This document shows positions 1 to 8,459 of a stretch of DNA of 64,000 nucleotides, piece after piece; the first letter of the stretch is position 1; each line of letters opens with the position of its first letter. Under the pieces are notes generated by a model. The model was not told the DNA's origin. It worked only from the letters and a program-made list of their open reading frames with translations, and made no database searches. This DNA is from Sandarakinorhabdus sp. GTDB lineage: Bacteria; Pseudomonadota; Alphaproteobacteria; Sphingomonadales; Sphingomonadaceae. The stretch covers positions 1,028,442 to 1,092,441 of the forward strand of contig JAIMKW010000001.1 in assembly GCA_020692215.1 (NCBI GenBank). The letters run 5' to 3'. Made by a program: the position numbers and the translations under genes.

Positions 1-611
1 CCGGCCGGCGGGTCTTTTCCTTTGGGTGAAAGGACGCTTCCGACATCCTGCACAAACCGGCGGAAGGCCAGAAAGACTGCAACCGTCAGACCGAGCAGAA
101 GGATGAGGATGACCAGCGCCACCACAGGATTGGCAAGCGCGATCAGCAGGGCGCTTGTGGTTGCGATATCCTCCGCGCCCGACATCACGACGTTGGAAAC
201 CGGTTCCGGGCTCATGTTGACAGCAGCGCGCGCGGATGCCTTTGCGCCGTGCGACAACAAGGCCGATCCACCACCCAGAAGCAGCGTAACGACCTGCCAG
301 ACGGGCTGCCCCGGATCGACAATGGCCAGTGCCAGCAAAGCGCCGCCCACTGGCCTGACAAGCGTGTGCACACTGTCCCACGCCGTATCGATCAAGGCCA
401 TCTTGTCGGCGAAGAATTCTGCAATTGCGCCGATTGCTGCTGCGCCGATGACCCAGGGGTTGCCGAGGATGGCAAGGCTGGCGAGCTGTTCGGGCAGGGG
501 CAGGAGATCGAACCGCATGGCAAGGCCGGCGACCAGCACGGCAGCATAGAGGCGCCATCCCGCCAGCAGACTGAAGCTGGCGGCCATTGCGATGATTTCG
601 GTTACGCCCAT
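1..611 (-). CDS. DUF4126 domain membrane protein (3' end outside window)
   Basis: The reverse strand reads openly from an ATG at 611 to the left edge with no stop, giving at least 203 residues; the C-terminus lies outside the window. The protein starts MGVTEIIAMAASFSLLAGWR and contains the small-residue-rich hydrophobic stretches and the FFADKMALIDTAWDSVHT segment (around residues 67-84) typical of DUF4126 integral membrane proteins. The last visible membrane segment is followed by a short basic/polar tail. No biochemical function is known for this family. It is divergent from the ABC exporter, with 65 bp between the two start codons, so both may share one regulatory region. Family call is by recognition of the sequence, not by search. 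Confidence 0.8.
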   Translation of the reverse strand, partial: MGVTEIIAMAASFSLLAGWRLYAAVLVAGLAMRFDLLPLPEQLASLAILGNPWVIGAAAIGAIAEFFADKMALIDTAWDSVHTLVRPVGGALLALAIVDPGQPVWQVVTLLLGGGSALLSHGAKASARAAVNMSPEPVSNVVMSGAEDIATTSALLIALANPVVALVILILLLGLTVAVFLAFRRFVQDVGSVLSPKGKDPPA

Positions 612-676
612 GTGCTGCGGTCCCTTTGCGCCGGATGCTGCAATTTTTGGTGCTGCGGCATGAAGGTGAAGGAAGC

Positions 677-2551
677 ATGATTGAGGTGCGCGCCGCAAGC
701 GCCTATCTGGGGTCGGTGAACGCGCCCCCCCAGCCAATGGCCCCCCCGCCCAACGACACCAAGCCTGCAGACCTGCCGGGCTCGCGCAAGCTATCGAACC
801 TTGCCCTGATATGGGGATATGCCCGCGTCTACACCGGGCACCTGGCGGCTGCGCTGACGGCGCTGATCGTGGCGGCCGGTGCGACACTTGCCATCCCGCA
901 GGGCTTCAAGCAGGTGGTGGACAAAGGTTTCGGCGCCGGAGACAGCGCTGATATCGCGCCTTATTTCTGGGCCCTGCTTGCCGTTGTGCTGGTGATGGGC
1001 ATGGCCACGGCCGTGCGCTTCTATTTCGTAAGCTGGCTGGGCGAGCGCGTGGTTGCCGACATGCGGCAGGATGTTCAATCGCATTTGCTGAGGCTTGATC
1101 CGGGCTTCTTCGAGCTGAACCGCCCATCGGAAATCGCATCCCGGCTGACGGCGGACACCGGCATTCTGGAGCAGGTCGTCGCCTCATCAGCCTCGATTGC
1201 CTTGCGCAACCTATTCATGGGTTTCGGGGGCGTTGCCTATCTTTTCTATCTTTCGCCCAAACTTACGGGGTTGATGCTGGTGGTGATCCCGCTGGTCATT
1301 CTTCCGATCGTGTTCATGGGCCGCAAGGTGCGGGCGCTTTCCCGCGCCAGCCAGGACCGGATTGCCGATGTCGGCTCGATGGTTTCCGAAGTGCTGCGCG
1401 CCATCAAGGTTGTGCAGGCCTTTGGCGCTGAGGAGCGGGAAGCGAATCGCTTTTCGTCTGCCGCAGAAGCGGCCTTTCTTGCGGCGCGACGGCGGATCAT
1501 CGTTCGTGCGATCATGACGGCCATTGTCATCACCATGATCTTCGGTGCCATCACGCTGGTCTTGTGGGAAGGCGCGCGTGACGTGATCGCTGGCACCATG
1601 ACGGGCGGAACCATCACGGCCTTCGTTCTGGCGGCCGCCATTGTCGCTGGCGCCTTCGGGGCCCTGACCGAAGTGTATGGCGATTTCATGCGCGCAGCCG
1701 GCGCTTCGGCCCGGATAAGGGACCTGCTTGCAGAAACCCCCGGCATTGTTGCGCCCGACAGGCCGTTGTCTCTGCCTGTGCCACCAAAAGGCCAGCTGTC
1801 GTTTGTCGGCGTGGGCTTTCGCTATCCCAGCCGGCCGGATCTGCCAGCCATTCAGGATTTCAACCTGGAGATTGCGCCCGGCGAACGGGTGGCGATCGTG
1901 GGGCCTTCGGGGGCCGGCAAATCGACATTGTTTCAGCTGGTCCAGCGCTTCTACGACCCTGAGACGGGTTCCATCCGGATGGATGGTATCGATCTGCGCG
2001 ATGCCGATCCTGCTGCTGTCAGGGAGCGGCTCGCCATCGTTCCGCAGGAGGCTGTGATCTTTGCAGCGAGCGCGCGGTCCAACATTCTTTACGGCCGCGC
2101 AGACGCAAGCGAGGCCGAGATCTGGGCGGCTGCCGAGGCCGCCAATGCGGCCGACTTCCTGCGCGCGCTTCCCCAGGGGCTGGATAGCGACATGGGGGAG
2201 GGCGGGTCACGCCTTTCCGGTGGACAGCGGCAGCGGCTGGCGATTGCCCGGGCGCTTCTGAAGGATGCGCCGATCCTGTTGCTGGATGAAGCCACTTCGG
2301 CCCTGGATGCCGAAAGCGAGCGGCTGGTTCAGGATGCGCTCGAACGGCTGATGCGCAACCGCACAAGCCTGGTGATCGCCCACCGGCTTGCCACGGTTCG
2401 GGATGCAGACCGGATCGTGGTGATGGAAGAAGGCCAGATCGTGGAACAGGGGCGCCACGCCGAGCTGGTTGCGCGTGACGGGCTCTATTCCCGCCTTGCC
2501 CGCTTGCAGTTCGACCCGGAGGGCGGAGCGGTTCAGGCTACCGGCCGATAA
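677..2551 (+). CDS. ABC exporter, fused permease and ATPase (MsbA-like)
   Basis: A 624-residue half-transporter: an N-terminal six-helix exporter membrane domain (about residues 45-330) followed by an ATPase domain. Walker A GPSGAGKST lies near residue 409, the signature LSGGQRQRLAIARAL near 512 and Walker B ILLLDEATSALD near 533, with the H-loop in VIAHRLATV. It should dimerise in the inner membrane and export a lipid, peptide or drug; substrate cannot be read from sequence. I chose the ATG at 677 because GAAGGA lies just upstream; in-frame alternatives are 626 (longer) and 737 (start MAPPPNDTKP). It is followed in the same frame, straight after its stop, by a decayed HupE/UreJ fragment. Confidence 0.9.
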   Translation: MIEVRAASAYLGSVNAPPQPMAPPPNDTKPADLPGSRKLSNLALIWGYARVYTGHLAAALTALIVAAGATLAIPQGFKQVVDKGFGAGDSADIAPYFWALLAVVLVMGMATAVRFYFVSWLGERVVADMRQDVQSHLLRLDPGFFELNRPSEIASRLTADTGILEQVVASSASIALRNLFMGFGGVAYLFYLSPKLTGLMLVVIPLVILPIVFMGRKVRALSRASQDRIADVGSMVSEVLRAIKVVQAFGAEEREANRFSSAAEAAFLAARRRIIVRAIMTAIVITMIFGAITLVLWEGARDVIAGTMTGGTITAFVLAAAIVAGAFGALTEVYGDFMRAAGASARIRDLLAETPGIVAPDRPLSLPVPPKGQLSFVGVGFRYPSRPDLPAIQDFNLEIAPGERVAIVGPSGAGKSTLFQLVQRFYDPETGSIRMDGIDLRDADPAAVRERLAIVPQEAVIFAASARSNILYGRADASEAEIWAAAEAANAADFLRALPQGLDSDMGEGGSRLSGGQRQRLAIARALLKDAPILLLDEATSALDAESERLVQDALERLMRNRTSLVIAHRLATVRDADRIVVMEEGQIVEQGRHAELVARDGLYSRLARLQFDPEGGAVQATGR

Positions 2552-2821
2552 ACCGTTTCCAGGTCTTTTGCAGGCGCGCTTGCAGAGGTGGGCCTGCCGG
2601 AAAACAGCATTCCGCTTGCCCTGCTGTTCTTCAACGTCGGGGTGGAAATAGGCCAGCTGCTGTTCGTGGCTGCGCTGCTGGCCGCCGCGGCGCTGGTGCG
2701 ACGACTGGTGACTGGTCCGATCAATCCGCGCTGGTCGGTTGTGCTCCCCGCCTATGCCATCGGCGGGATTGCGAGCTTTTGGGTGATAGAGCGGGTTGCT
2801 GCATTCCAAACTTTTGGCTGA
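2552..2821 (+). pseudogene. 3' remnant of a HupE/UreJ-family membrane protein gene
   Basis: Directly after the ABC exporter stop, the same frame stays open and encodes FAGALAEVGLPENSIPLALL followed by FFNVGVEIGQLLFVAALL and YAIGGIASFWVIERV, ending in a stop at 2819-2821. This is the conserved C-terminal part of HupE/UreJ_2 family membrane proteins, which normally have a much longer N-terminal part ending in a GFGFA motif. Here the homology begins abruptly at FAGAL and there is no N-terminus or normal start; a GTG at 2588 is the only possible start. The junction suggests that a deletion joined the exporter gene to the tail of a lost neighbour. A 77-residue product is possible but unlikely to be functional. 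Confidence 0.7.
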
Positions 2822-2917
2822 TCCGCCCGTTGGGGTCGCGAACTACCAACCGTGCGTCCCGCTGCAGGGCTGATACCTTGCACCAATCCCGCGCTGACCC
2901 ACGCTCGCCAGCGAAAT

Positions 2918-2934
2918 CCCGGGTCAAACCCGGC
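2918..2934 (-). terminator. hairpin just downstream of tRNA-Leu, possible terminator
   Basis: A perfect 6-bp stem (CCGGGT / ACCCGG, 3-nt loop) lies 5 nt past the encoded CCA end of the tRNA on its own strand. The following bases are GATTT rather than a long T tract, so intrinsic termination is plausible but weak. Confidence 0.35.
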
Positions 2935-2938
2935 TGTT

Positions 2939-3025
2939 TGGTGCGGTCGAGAAGACTCGAACTTCCACGGCCTTTCGGCCACAGCGACCTCAACGCTGCG
3001 CGTCTACCAGTTCCGCCACGACCGC
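2939..3025 (-). tRNA. tRNA-Leu (anticodon GAG), CCA encoded
   Basis: On the minus strand an 87-nt cloverleaf starts GCGGTCGTGGCGGAACTGG, with acceptor GCGGTCG pairing CGACCGC and an encoded ACCA end. The anticodon stem CAGCG/CGCTG encloses loop TTGAGGT, giving anticodon GAG (reads CUC/CUU). The long variable arm built on GGCC-GAAA-GGCC and the GTTCGAGTC T-loop region are those of a class II leucine tRNA. Confidence 0.95.
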
Positions 3026-3070
3026 ACGCCGATGCTCGAAAGGACTGCCCCTTCGACTGGTGAGCGCGGG

Positions 3071-3098
3071 CCCTAGCAGCCCGGATGCTGCGGTTCAA
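3071..3098 (-). promoter_or_regulatory. candidate sigma-70 promoter for tRNA-Leu
   Basis: On the minus strand TTGAAC and CTAGGG are separated by 16 nt and lie about 46 nt upstream of the tRNA 5' end. The -35 is good and the -10 is poor, so this is a weak call. Confidence 0.35.
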
Positions 3099-3104
3099 CC
3101 CCGT

Positions 3105-4229
3105 TCAGGCAGCTTTGCGCAAGAACACGGTTCCAGCCGAATAGCCTGCACCAAAGGAACAGATGAGCCCCGTGTCGCCTGCCTGCAGATCCTGCGAATG
3201 CAAATGGAAGGCGATGATGGAGCCTGCTGAACTGGTATTTGCATAGGTATCGAGCACGGTAGGGCTTTCGTCTTCGCTGGCCTCATGGCCCAGCACGCGC
3301 GCGCTGATCAGCCGATTCATGTTGGCATTGGCCTGGTGCAGCCATAGCCGTCGTAATCCTTCGGGGTGCAGGCCCAGCGCCTCCATATGGCCGTTGATCA
3401 AGTTGGACACCATCGGCACCACTTCCTTGAACACCTTGCGGCCTTCCTGGCGGAACAGCTTGTCGGGCTGCCCGATGCCTTCGGGCGCGGCGCGGTTCAG
3501 GAACCCGAAATTGTTGCGGATGTTGTTGGAAAATTCCGTTTTCAGGCGTGTTCCCAGGATTTCCCAGTGCGGGGAGGGTGCGATATCGCTTGCTTCAACC
3601 AGAATGGCGGTTGCAACATCGCCGAAGATGAAGTGGCTGTCGCGGTCGCGCCAGTTGAGATGGCCCGAGCAGATTTCAGGGTTCACCACCAGCACGGAGC
3701 GCGCATGACCAGCACGGATGAAATCGGCTGCTGTCTGGATGCCGAATGTGGCGGAAGAGCAGGCGACATTCATGTCGAACGCGAAGCCTTCGATCCCAAG
3801 GGCAGCCTGCACTTCGATCGAGATCGCCGGATAGGCCCGCTGAAGATTGGAACAGGCGCATATAACGGCATCCACATCTGCCGCATCGCGCCCGGCATTG
3901 CCAAGTGCCTGCCGGGCGGCGGCAACAGCGATTTCGGCAAGGATGGAGATTTCGTCATCGGGCCGCTCGGCGATCCGCGGGGCCATGATCGCGGAATCGA
4001 GGATCGGTGCCTTTGAAACCACATGGCGGGCCTTGATCCCGCTGGCCTTTTCGATGAACTCCACCGACGAGGGGCTGAGCGCAGCCACGCTTCCGGCTTC
4101 GATTGCGGCCGCGTTGTCGTGGTTGAACTGCGTCACATAGGCGTTGAAGCTTTCGACAAGCTCGGCGTTCGTGATGCTGTCGGCGGGGGTGAAGAGGCCG
4201 GTGGCTGAGATCACCGCAGTGGTGGGCAC
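3105..4229 (-). CDS. beta-ketoacyl-ACP synthase III (FabH-like)
   Basis: A 374-residue thiolase-fold condensing enzyme. The catalytic triad is visible: Cys157 in NVACSSATFG, His298 in LWLHQANANMNR and Asn331 in DTYANTSSAGS. It is longer than canonical FabH (about 320 residues), mainly because of an N-terminal insertion around residues 26-70, as in FabH-like enzymes that use unusual starters or acceptors. It should condense an acyl-CoA with malonyl-ACP, but the substrate is unknown. The gene lies 14 bp downstream of thyA on the same strand and is probably cotranscribed; no functional link to dTMP synthesis is obvious. Confidence 0.88.
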   Translation of the reverse strand: MPTTAVISATGLFTPADSITNAELVESFNAYVTQFNHDNAAAIEAGSVAALSPSSVEFIEKASGIKARHVVSKAPILDSAIMAPRIAERPDDEISILAEIAVAAARQALGNAGRDAADVDAVICACSNLQRAYPAISIEVQAALGIEGFAFDMNVACSSATFGIQTAADFIRAGHARSVLVVNPEICSGHLNWRDRDSHFIFGDVATAILVEASDIAPSPHWEILGTRLKTEFSNNIRNNFGFLNRAAPEGIGQPDKLFRQEGRKVFKEVVPMVSNLINGHMEALGLHPEGLRRLWLHQANANMNRLISARVLGHEASEDESPTVLDTYANTSSAGSIIAFHLHSQDLQAGDTGLICSFGAGYSAGTVFLRKAA

Positions 4230-4243
4230 ATCTATCTCCGAAG

Positions 4244-5155
4244 TCAGACTGCGACAGGGGCAGCGATAGGGGGGTATGGATCATAGCCTTCCAGCGTCAC
4301 ATCTTCCAGCCGATACGAAAACAGGTCGGCTGCGCGGTTGAGATGAAGACGTGGGAAGGGGCGGGGTGTGCGTGCGAGCTGTTCTTCCACTAGATGCGCG
4401 TGGTTGAGATAGAGGTGGACGTCGGCCCCCATCCAGATGATTTCGCCCGGCTCCATGCCGCATTGCTGGGCCAGCATGCGCAGAAGCAGTGAAGCTTCGA
4501 AGATGTTGAAGGGAAAGCCCAACCCGAGATCGCAGCTGCGCTGATACAGGATGCCGGAAAGCCGGCCGCCGCCACCTTCCAGCGGCTCGACAAAATATTG
4601 GTAGGTCATGTGGCACGGCGGCAGGGCCATCTGGTCGAGTTCGGCCACGTTCCAGCCGGTGAAGATGTGGCGCCGGCTGGCGGGGTTGGATTTGAGGCCG
4701 GCGACCAGGGCTGCCAGCTGATCGTGGGTGCGGCCATCGGGCCCCAGCCAGCGCCGCCATTGCTTGCCATAGACAGGCCCGAGTTCGCCCCACCGTGCTG
4801 CGAAATCATCGTCGGCGAGGATGCGTGCCTCGAAGCTGTCGCGGTCGATCGTCTCGCCAGTTTCCCGGCGGTAGCGATCGAGCGGCCAGTCGGTCCAGAT
4901 GTGGACGCCCTGTTCGACCAGCGGCCGTATGCTGGTTTCGCCAGCGAGGAACCAGATCAGCTCTTTTACCGCCGATTTCCAGAAGACGCGTTTGGTGGTC
5001 AGCAGTGGGACAGTGCCATCAGACAGATCGAAGCGCAGGGTTGCGCCGAACAGCGCCCTGGTGCCGACCCCGGTGCGGTCGCGGCGTTCGCTGCCGTTAT
5101 GCCAGACCTGGCGCATGAGATCGAGAACAGCGGCTTCTGGATGGTTCTGCGGCAT
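4244..5155 (-). CDS. thyA: thymidylate synthase
   Basis: This enzyme methylates dUMP to dTMP using 5,10-methylene-tetrahydrofolate. The 303-residue protein shows the nucleophile Cys181 in ALPPCHMTYQYFV, the phosphate-binding arginines at 161-162 (PASRRHIF), the substrate loop SCDLGLGFPFN (207-217) and the N-terminal RTGVGTRALFG. Length is slightly above the E. coli enzyme (264) because of a small insertion around residues 85-130, common in other ThyA proteins. It heads a two-gene minus-strand unit with the FabH-like gene. The 600-bp gene-free region to its right holds its promoter. Confidence 0.97.
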   Translation of the reverse strand: MPQNHPEAAVLDLMRQVWHNGSERRDRTGVGTRALFGATLRFDLSDGTVPLLTTKRVFWKSAVKELIWFLAGETSIRPLVEQGVHIWTDWPLDRYRRETGETIDRDSFEARILADDDFAARWGELGPVYGKQWRRWLGPDGRTHDQLAALVAGLKSNPASRRHIFTGWNVAELDQMALPPCHMTYQYFVEPLEGGGGRLSGILYQRSCDLGLGFPFNIFEASLLLRMLAQQCGMEPGEIIWMGADVHLYLNHAHLVEEQLARTPRPFPRLHLNRAADLFSYRLEDVTLEGYDPYPPIAAPVAV

Positions 5156-5584
5156 GCAGCCCTGCTAGCCCATGCGCTCTTGGCGTCAACCGGCTTCCAA
5201 CAATCCGGGCCGTGCTTCGGGCGGCAACACAGCCACCTGGCAGCGCGATTGTCCGGCGCATATACCCCATGTAAAACCGACACTCCAGTTGCCAATTTCC
5301 TTATGGTTCCAATGCGCTGTGGTCCGAGCCTGAAGCGATGCTTATGGAAGAGCCGATAACTATCGGAATTATACAATGCACCTTCTCGATTTCGGGCTCT
5401 ATGGTATGAGCATTCGCAAACGCCGAATCCAGTTCGGCCCTCGCGCGTCTTTTTCGTCCCAGTGTTCCGGGCGCATTCCAGTTTCGACAGGCCGGATTTT
5501 CCGGTTCTGTCGGCCCTAATAGGGCGGTGGTGGTTTCACGCGGCGATTTCCGACCCTGCGCCGTTTGAAGCCAACATCTTCCTA
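5156..5584. other. gene-free region with several short inverted repeats
   Basis: No credible coding sequence on either strand between thyA and the glycosyltransferase; the open frames present have no recognisable domains and lack consistent coding signal. Visible palindromes are CCGAT/ATCGG (5353-5366), GCCGAA/TTCGGC with 5-nt loop (5422-5438, with a TCTTTTT tract 10 nt further on), CCGGA/TCCGG (5492-5504) and GCCCTA-A-TAGGGC (5513-5525). The thyA promoter must lie at the left end. The remainder may be leader RNA or decayed sequence. Confidence 0.5.
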
Positions 5585-5662
5585 GGGCGCCCCGGCGCCG
5601 GCACACAGGCACGGACCCACGGCCCTCCCCGTGGCCCGATCGCCTGCCAAGCCGGGGCGCCC
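5585..5662. repeat. nested inverted repeat, candidate structured RNA upstream of glycosyltransferase
   Basis: A perfect 12-bp inverted repeat (GGGCGCCCCGGC at 5585-5596 and GCCGGGGCGCCC at 5651-5662) encloses a second stem CAGGC/GCCTG (5606-5610 with 5642-5646) and a third CCACGG/CCGTGG (5617-5622 with 5629-5634, 6-nt loop). The whole would fold into one long three-tiered hairpin. It ends 99 bp before the glycosyltransferase start. I do not recognise it as a named riboswitch. DNA-level roles (cruciform, protein site) cannot be excluded, and the orientation is undetermined. Confidence 0.6.
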
Positions 5663-5761
5663 AACTCCGCTGCCGGGCCTTCCTGATGGGCGGCCCTGAA
5701 AGCCTGTGCTGCGGATGCAGCCTTAGCGTGAATAGGGCCGAAACCGGGTGGCTGGGGGTGT

Positions 5762-7168
5762 ATGACGGCACAGGACATTGTCCCGGCACTTGCGCTCCTG
5801 GCGGTCCTTACCCGTGAACTTCTGTGGTTGTCTGCGGCAGCCATCGCTATCTCCAGTCTCGATGACATCGCAGTCGATACGCTTTGGCTATCGCGAATCG
5901 CCTGGCGCCGTGCGCCCGAATTGCCGGCTACGCCCGAGACGCCCGGTTATTTCGCCATCCTGATCCCTGCCTGGGATGAAGCCGATGTTATCGGGCCGAT
6001 GCTGCTAAGGCTGATTTCCACCCTCGATCATCCGGCCTACACCGTGTTCGTCGGGGTGTATCCCAATGATCCGGCAACGCAGGCGGCCGTCGCCCGGATT
6101 GCAGACCCGCGGATCGTGGCCGTGGTAACAGCTCGCCCCGGGCCGACGACCAAGGCGGACTGCCTGAACCAGCTGTGGAGGGCGGCGACGGAGCATGCGT
6201 GCGACGCCGGCATTTGCTTCAAGGCCATCGTTCTCCACGATGCCGAGGATATCGTGCATCCTGCCTCGTTGCAGCTCTACGATCGGTACATGCCTGCGCT
6301 TTCGATGGTTCAGTTGCCCGTGCTGCCGCTGCCCGATCCATCCTCACACTGGGTTTCGGGCCATTATCTGGATGAATTCGCCCAGAACCACGCAAAGGAC
6401 ATGGTGGTGCGCGCTGTTCTGGATGCCCCGATTCCTTCGGCCGGTGTCGGAACTGCCATCGACTGGGGCGTTCTTGAACGGCTGGCCGACGGGACCGGCG
6501 CACCATTCGATGCAGGCAGCCTGACGGAGGACTATGAGATCGGCCACAGGATCCATCGCATGGGGCTGAAGGGCCGCATGATCCGACTGTGGCTTGGCGG
6601 CGAGCTGGTTGCCACGCGGGCGTATTTTCCCGCCACGCTCGATGCTGCCGTTCGCCAGAAGTCCCGCTGGTTGATCGGCATTGCCCTTTCGGGCTGGGAT
6701 CGGCTGGGCTGGGACGGCAGCCTTGCTTCCAGGTGGATGCTGGTGCGGGACCGCAAGGGCCTGTTCACGGCCACCGTTGCCGTGCTGGCCTATGGGGCGG
6801 CTGTGCTGACCGCAGGGCAGATTGTCGTTCGGTCCTTCGTGTCTGGTGCGGTCGGCCAGCCGCTGCCGCCGTTGCTGGGGGCGGAGGGCACGTTGCTGCC
6901 CGCCTTCCTTCTGTTCAATGCCGGGCTTCTTGCGTGGCGGCTGCTGATGCGGATGGGGTTTACCGGCCATCATCATGGGCTTGCCGAGGCCCTGCGTTCG
7001 GTTCCGCGCGCGGTGATTGCCAATGCCATCAATTTCCTGGCGGCACTGCGCGCCGTGCGGCTATATCGCGAGACCGTCTTTCAGGGGCTGCCACCAATCT
7101 GGGACAAGACGGCGCACCGGTTTCCGCCTGCAGTGGCACCGGCACCAGGTGTGAAATCGCATGGCTGA
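5762..7168 (+). CDS. NfrB-like membrane glycosyltransferase (GT2 type), lacks c-di-GMP domain
   Basis: A 468-residue processive-type family 2 glycosyltransferase. After an N-terminal membrane segment come the GT-A motifs: FAILIPAWDEADVI (about 63-76), the DXD-like HDAEDIVHP (about 159-167), TEDYEIG (about 257) and QKSRW (about 299), then three or so membrane helices. The arrangement matches NfrB, the inner-membrane synthase of the N4-receptor glycan system of E. coli, but that protein is about 745 residues and carries a C-terminal MshEN c-di-GMP-binding domain that is absent here. The next gene overlaps its end by 8 bp and resembles the NfrA C-terminus, supporting a synthesis-and-export pair. 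Confidence 0.85.
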   Translation: MTAQDIVPALALLAVLTRELLWLSAAAIAISSLDDIAVDTLWLSRIAWRRAPELPATPETPGYFAILIPAWDEADVIGPMLLRLISTLDHPAYTVFVGVYPNDPATQAAVARIADPRIVAVVTARPGPTTKADCLNQLWRAATEHACDAGICFKAIVLHDAEDIVHPASLQLYDRYMPALSMVQLPVLPLPDPSSHWVSGHYLDEFAQNHAKDMVVRAVLDAPIPSAGVGTAIDWGVLERLADGTGAPFDAGSLTEDYEIGHRIHRMGLKGRMIRLWLGGELVATRAYFPATLDAAVRQKSRWLIGIALSGWDRLGWDGSLASRWMLVRDRKGLFTATVAVLAYGAAVLTAGQIVVRSFVSGAVGQPLPPLLGAEGTLLPAFLLFNAGLLAWRLLMRMGFTGHHHGLAEALRSVPRAVIANAINFLAALRAVRLYRETVFQGLPPIWDKTAHRFPPAVAPAPGVKSHG

Positions 7169-8459
7169 TGTGCCCCAAGCCAACGGCCGTGCGCTTCGTG
7201 TGTATCAGGTGGTGTTTGTGCTGGCGATTGGCTGGCTGGTGGGGCGGCTGCCGCAGATAATGGCTGACGAGGAGGCTGAACGGGCGCGGCTGATGGCTGT
7301 GATCCAGCCTTCGGCGCCAGCTGATGCCGGGCAGGGCGGGACCGACCGGCGGATCGATACGGCGCAGCTTGCCGCCGAAGTTGCAGCGCAGGTTGCAGCG
7401 CAGGTTGCCAATGAAACGGTTTCGCGGCTGATTGCGGCCGGCTGGGGCCCACGAATGCCGCCGCAGCAGATTATAATCCAGCCCCCGCCCGGCGGATACC
7501 GGCCTGCCGAGGCGACGGTCAGGATCCTGACCGAGCCGCAGCGCCAGCTCGCGCGCATCGATTATGATCTGCCGGCCGGTCTGCAGGCATCTCCAAAGCC
7601 CCCTGCCCAGATACCAGCGCCATCCGGTGCTGCGCTGCAGGCGCACGCCACGGCCACCCGGGGCTATGCCGCACTGAAGGCAGGCGACAAGCGCGAGGGC
7701 GCTCGCTTGCTGACAGAAGCGATCAGCCTCGCGCCGGACGCACTGGAGGCTGCGGCATGGAATGCCGATGTGAAGCGGCTGACGAAGCGCTGGTCTATTG
7801 CTGCCTACACGCTTGCGCGCAGCGGCGGTCTGGGCGATCCGCTTGCGGCCTCTCCGGTTCTTGGGGGCGGGCAGAGCGGTGCCGCGGTTGCCTACACGTT
7901 GAACCCCCTGGCACGGCGGCCTGTTTCGGTTGTTGCGCGCATTGCTGCCGCGGCAGGGCAGGATGGGTCGATCGACAGGGATGCAACCGAAGCGGCGGTG
8001 GGGCTTCGGGTGCAGCCTGTTCCCGGTGTGCCGGTTGCCATCGATGTCGAGCGGCGGATCGCCCTGGGCGCTATCGCCCGCAACGCCTGGGCTGCGCGCA
8101 TTTCGGGGGGCAGTGCGGGCGTGGTGAAACTTGCCAACAAGCCGGTCAGCCTGGAAGCCTATGGCGAAGCCGGGATCGTCGGCTTTGATGCTGATCCCGA
8201 CTATTACGCGGGCGGGCAGGGACGGGGGGCAACGCCGTTGTTCAGCCTTGGCCGTGTGAGCATGGATGCCGGGGCAGGGGTATGGGGGGGCGCGCAGCGC
8301 GGGTTCGGTGTGACGGCATCGCGGCTCGATGTCGGCCCGTCGGCACGCTTCATCGTGAAGCCGTGGAGCTTTTCGGCGCAGGTCGATTATCGGTTTCAGG
8401 CGGCAGGCAATGCGCTGCCGGGTTCGGGGCCGGTGCTGACAGTGTTCGGGGAGTTTTAG
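7161..8459 (+). CDS. NfrA C-terminal domain-like protein, partner of the glycosyltransferase
   Basis: A 432-residue protein with a single membrane segment at about residues 14-32 and no clear cleavable signal peptide. An Ala/Gln-rich and Pro-rich linker follows, then a short TPR-like helix pair (about 155-195). The C-terminal half is strand-rich, begins TLARSGGLGDPLAASPVLGG and ends in VLTVFGEF with a terminal aromatic residue. The C-terminal half resembles the domain at the end of phage N4 adsorption protein A (NfrA), but E. coli NfrA is about twice as long with many TPRs. It probably supports export of the polymer made by the upstream enzyme. Its stop overlaps the convergent acyltransferase stop by 4 bp. 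Confidence 0.7.
   Translation: MADVPQANGRALRVYQVVFVLAIGWLVGRLPQIMADEEAERARLMAVIQPSAPADAGQGGTDRRIDTAQLAAEVAAQVAAQVANETVSRLIAAGWGPRMPPQQIIIQPPPGGYRPAEATVRILTEPQRQLARIDYDLPAGLQASPKPPAQIPAPSGAALQAHATATRGYAALKAGDKREGARLLTEAISLAPDALEAAAWNADVKRLTKRWSIAAYTLARSGGLGDPLAASPVLGGGQSGAAVAYTLNPLARRPVSVVARIAAAAGQDGSIDRDATEAAVGLRVQPVPGVPVAIDVERRIALGAIARNAWAARISGGSAGVVKLANKPVSLEAYGEAGIVGFDADPDYYAGGQGRGATPLFSLGRVSMDAGAGVWGGAQRGFGVTASRLDVGPSARFIVKPWSFSAQVDYRFQAAGNALPGSGPVLTVFGEF

Noticed and set aside
2588..2821. Independent 77-aa gene with GTG start
   Set aside because: Conserved family sequence begins upstream of the GTG at FAGAL, so it reads as the tail of a truncated HupE/UreJ protein rather than a gene.
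5585..5662. Considered as a c-di-GMP (GEMM) or cobalamin riboswitch
   Set aside because: None of the conserved core sequences of those classes is visible; only stems are seen, so it is reported as an unclassified structure.
5301..5789. Minus-strand 162-codon frame in the gene-free region
   Set aside because: No domain, no ribosome site, composition typical of random GC-rich frames, and overlapping the glycosyltransferase start.
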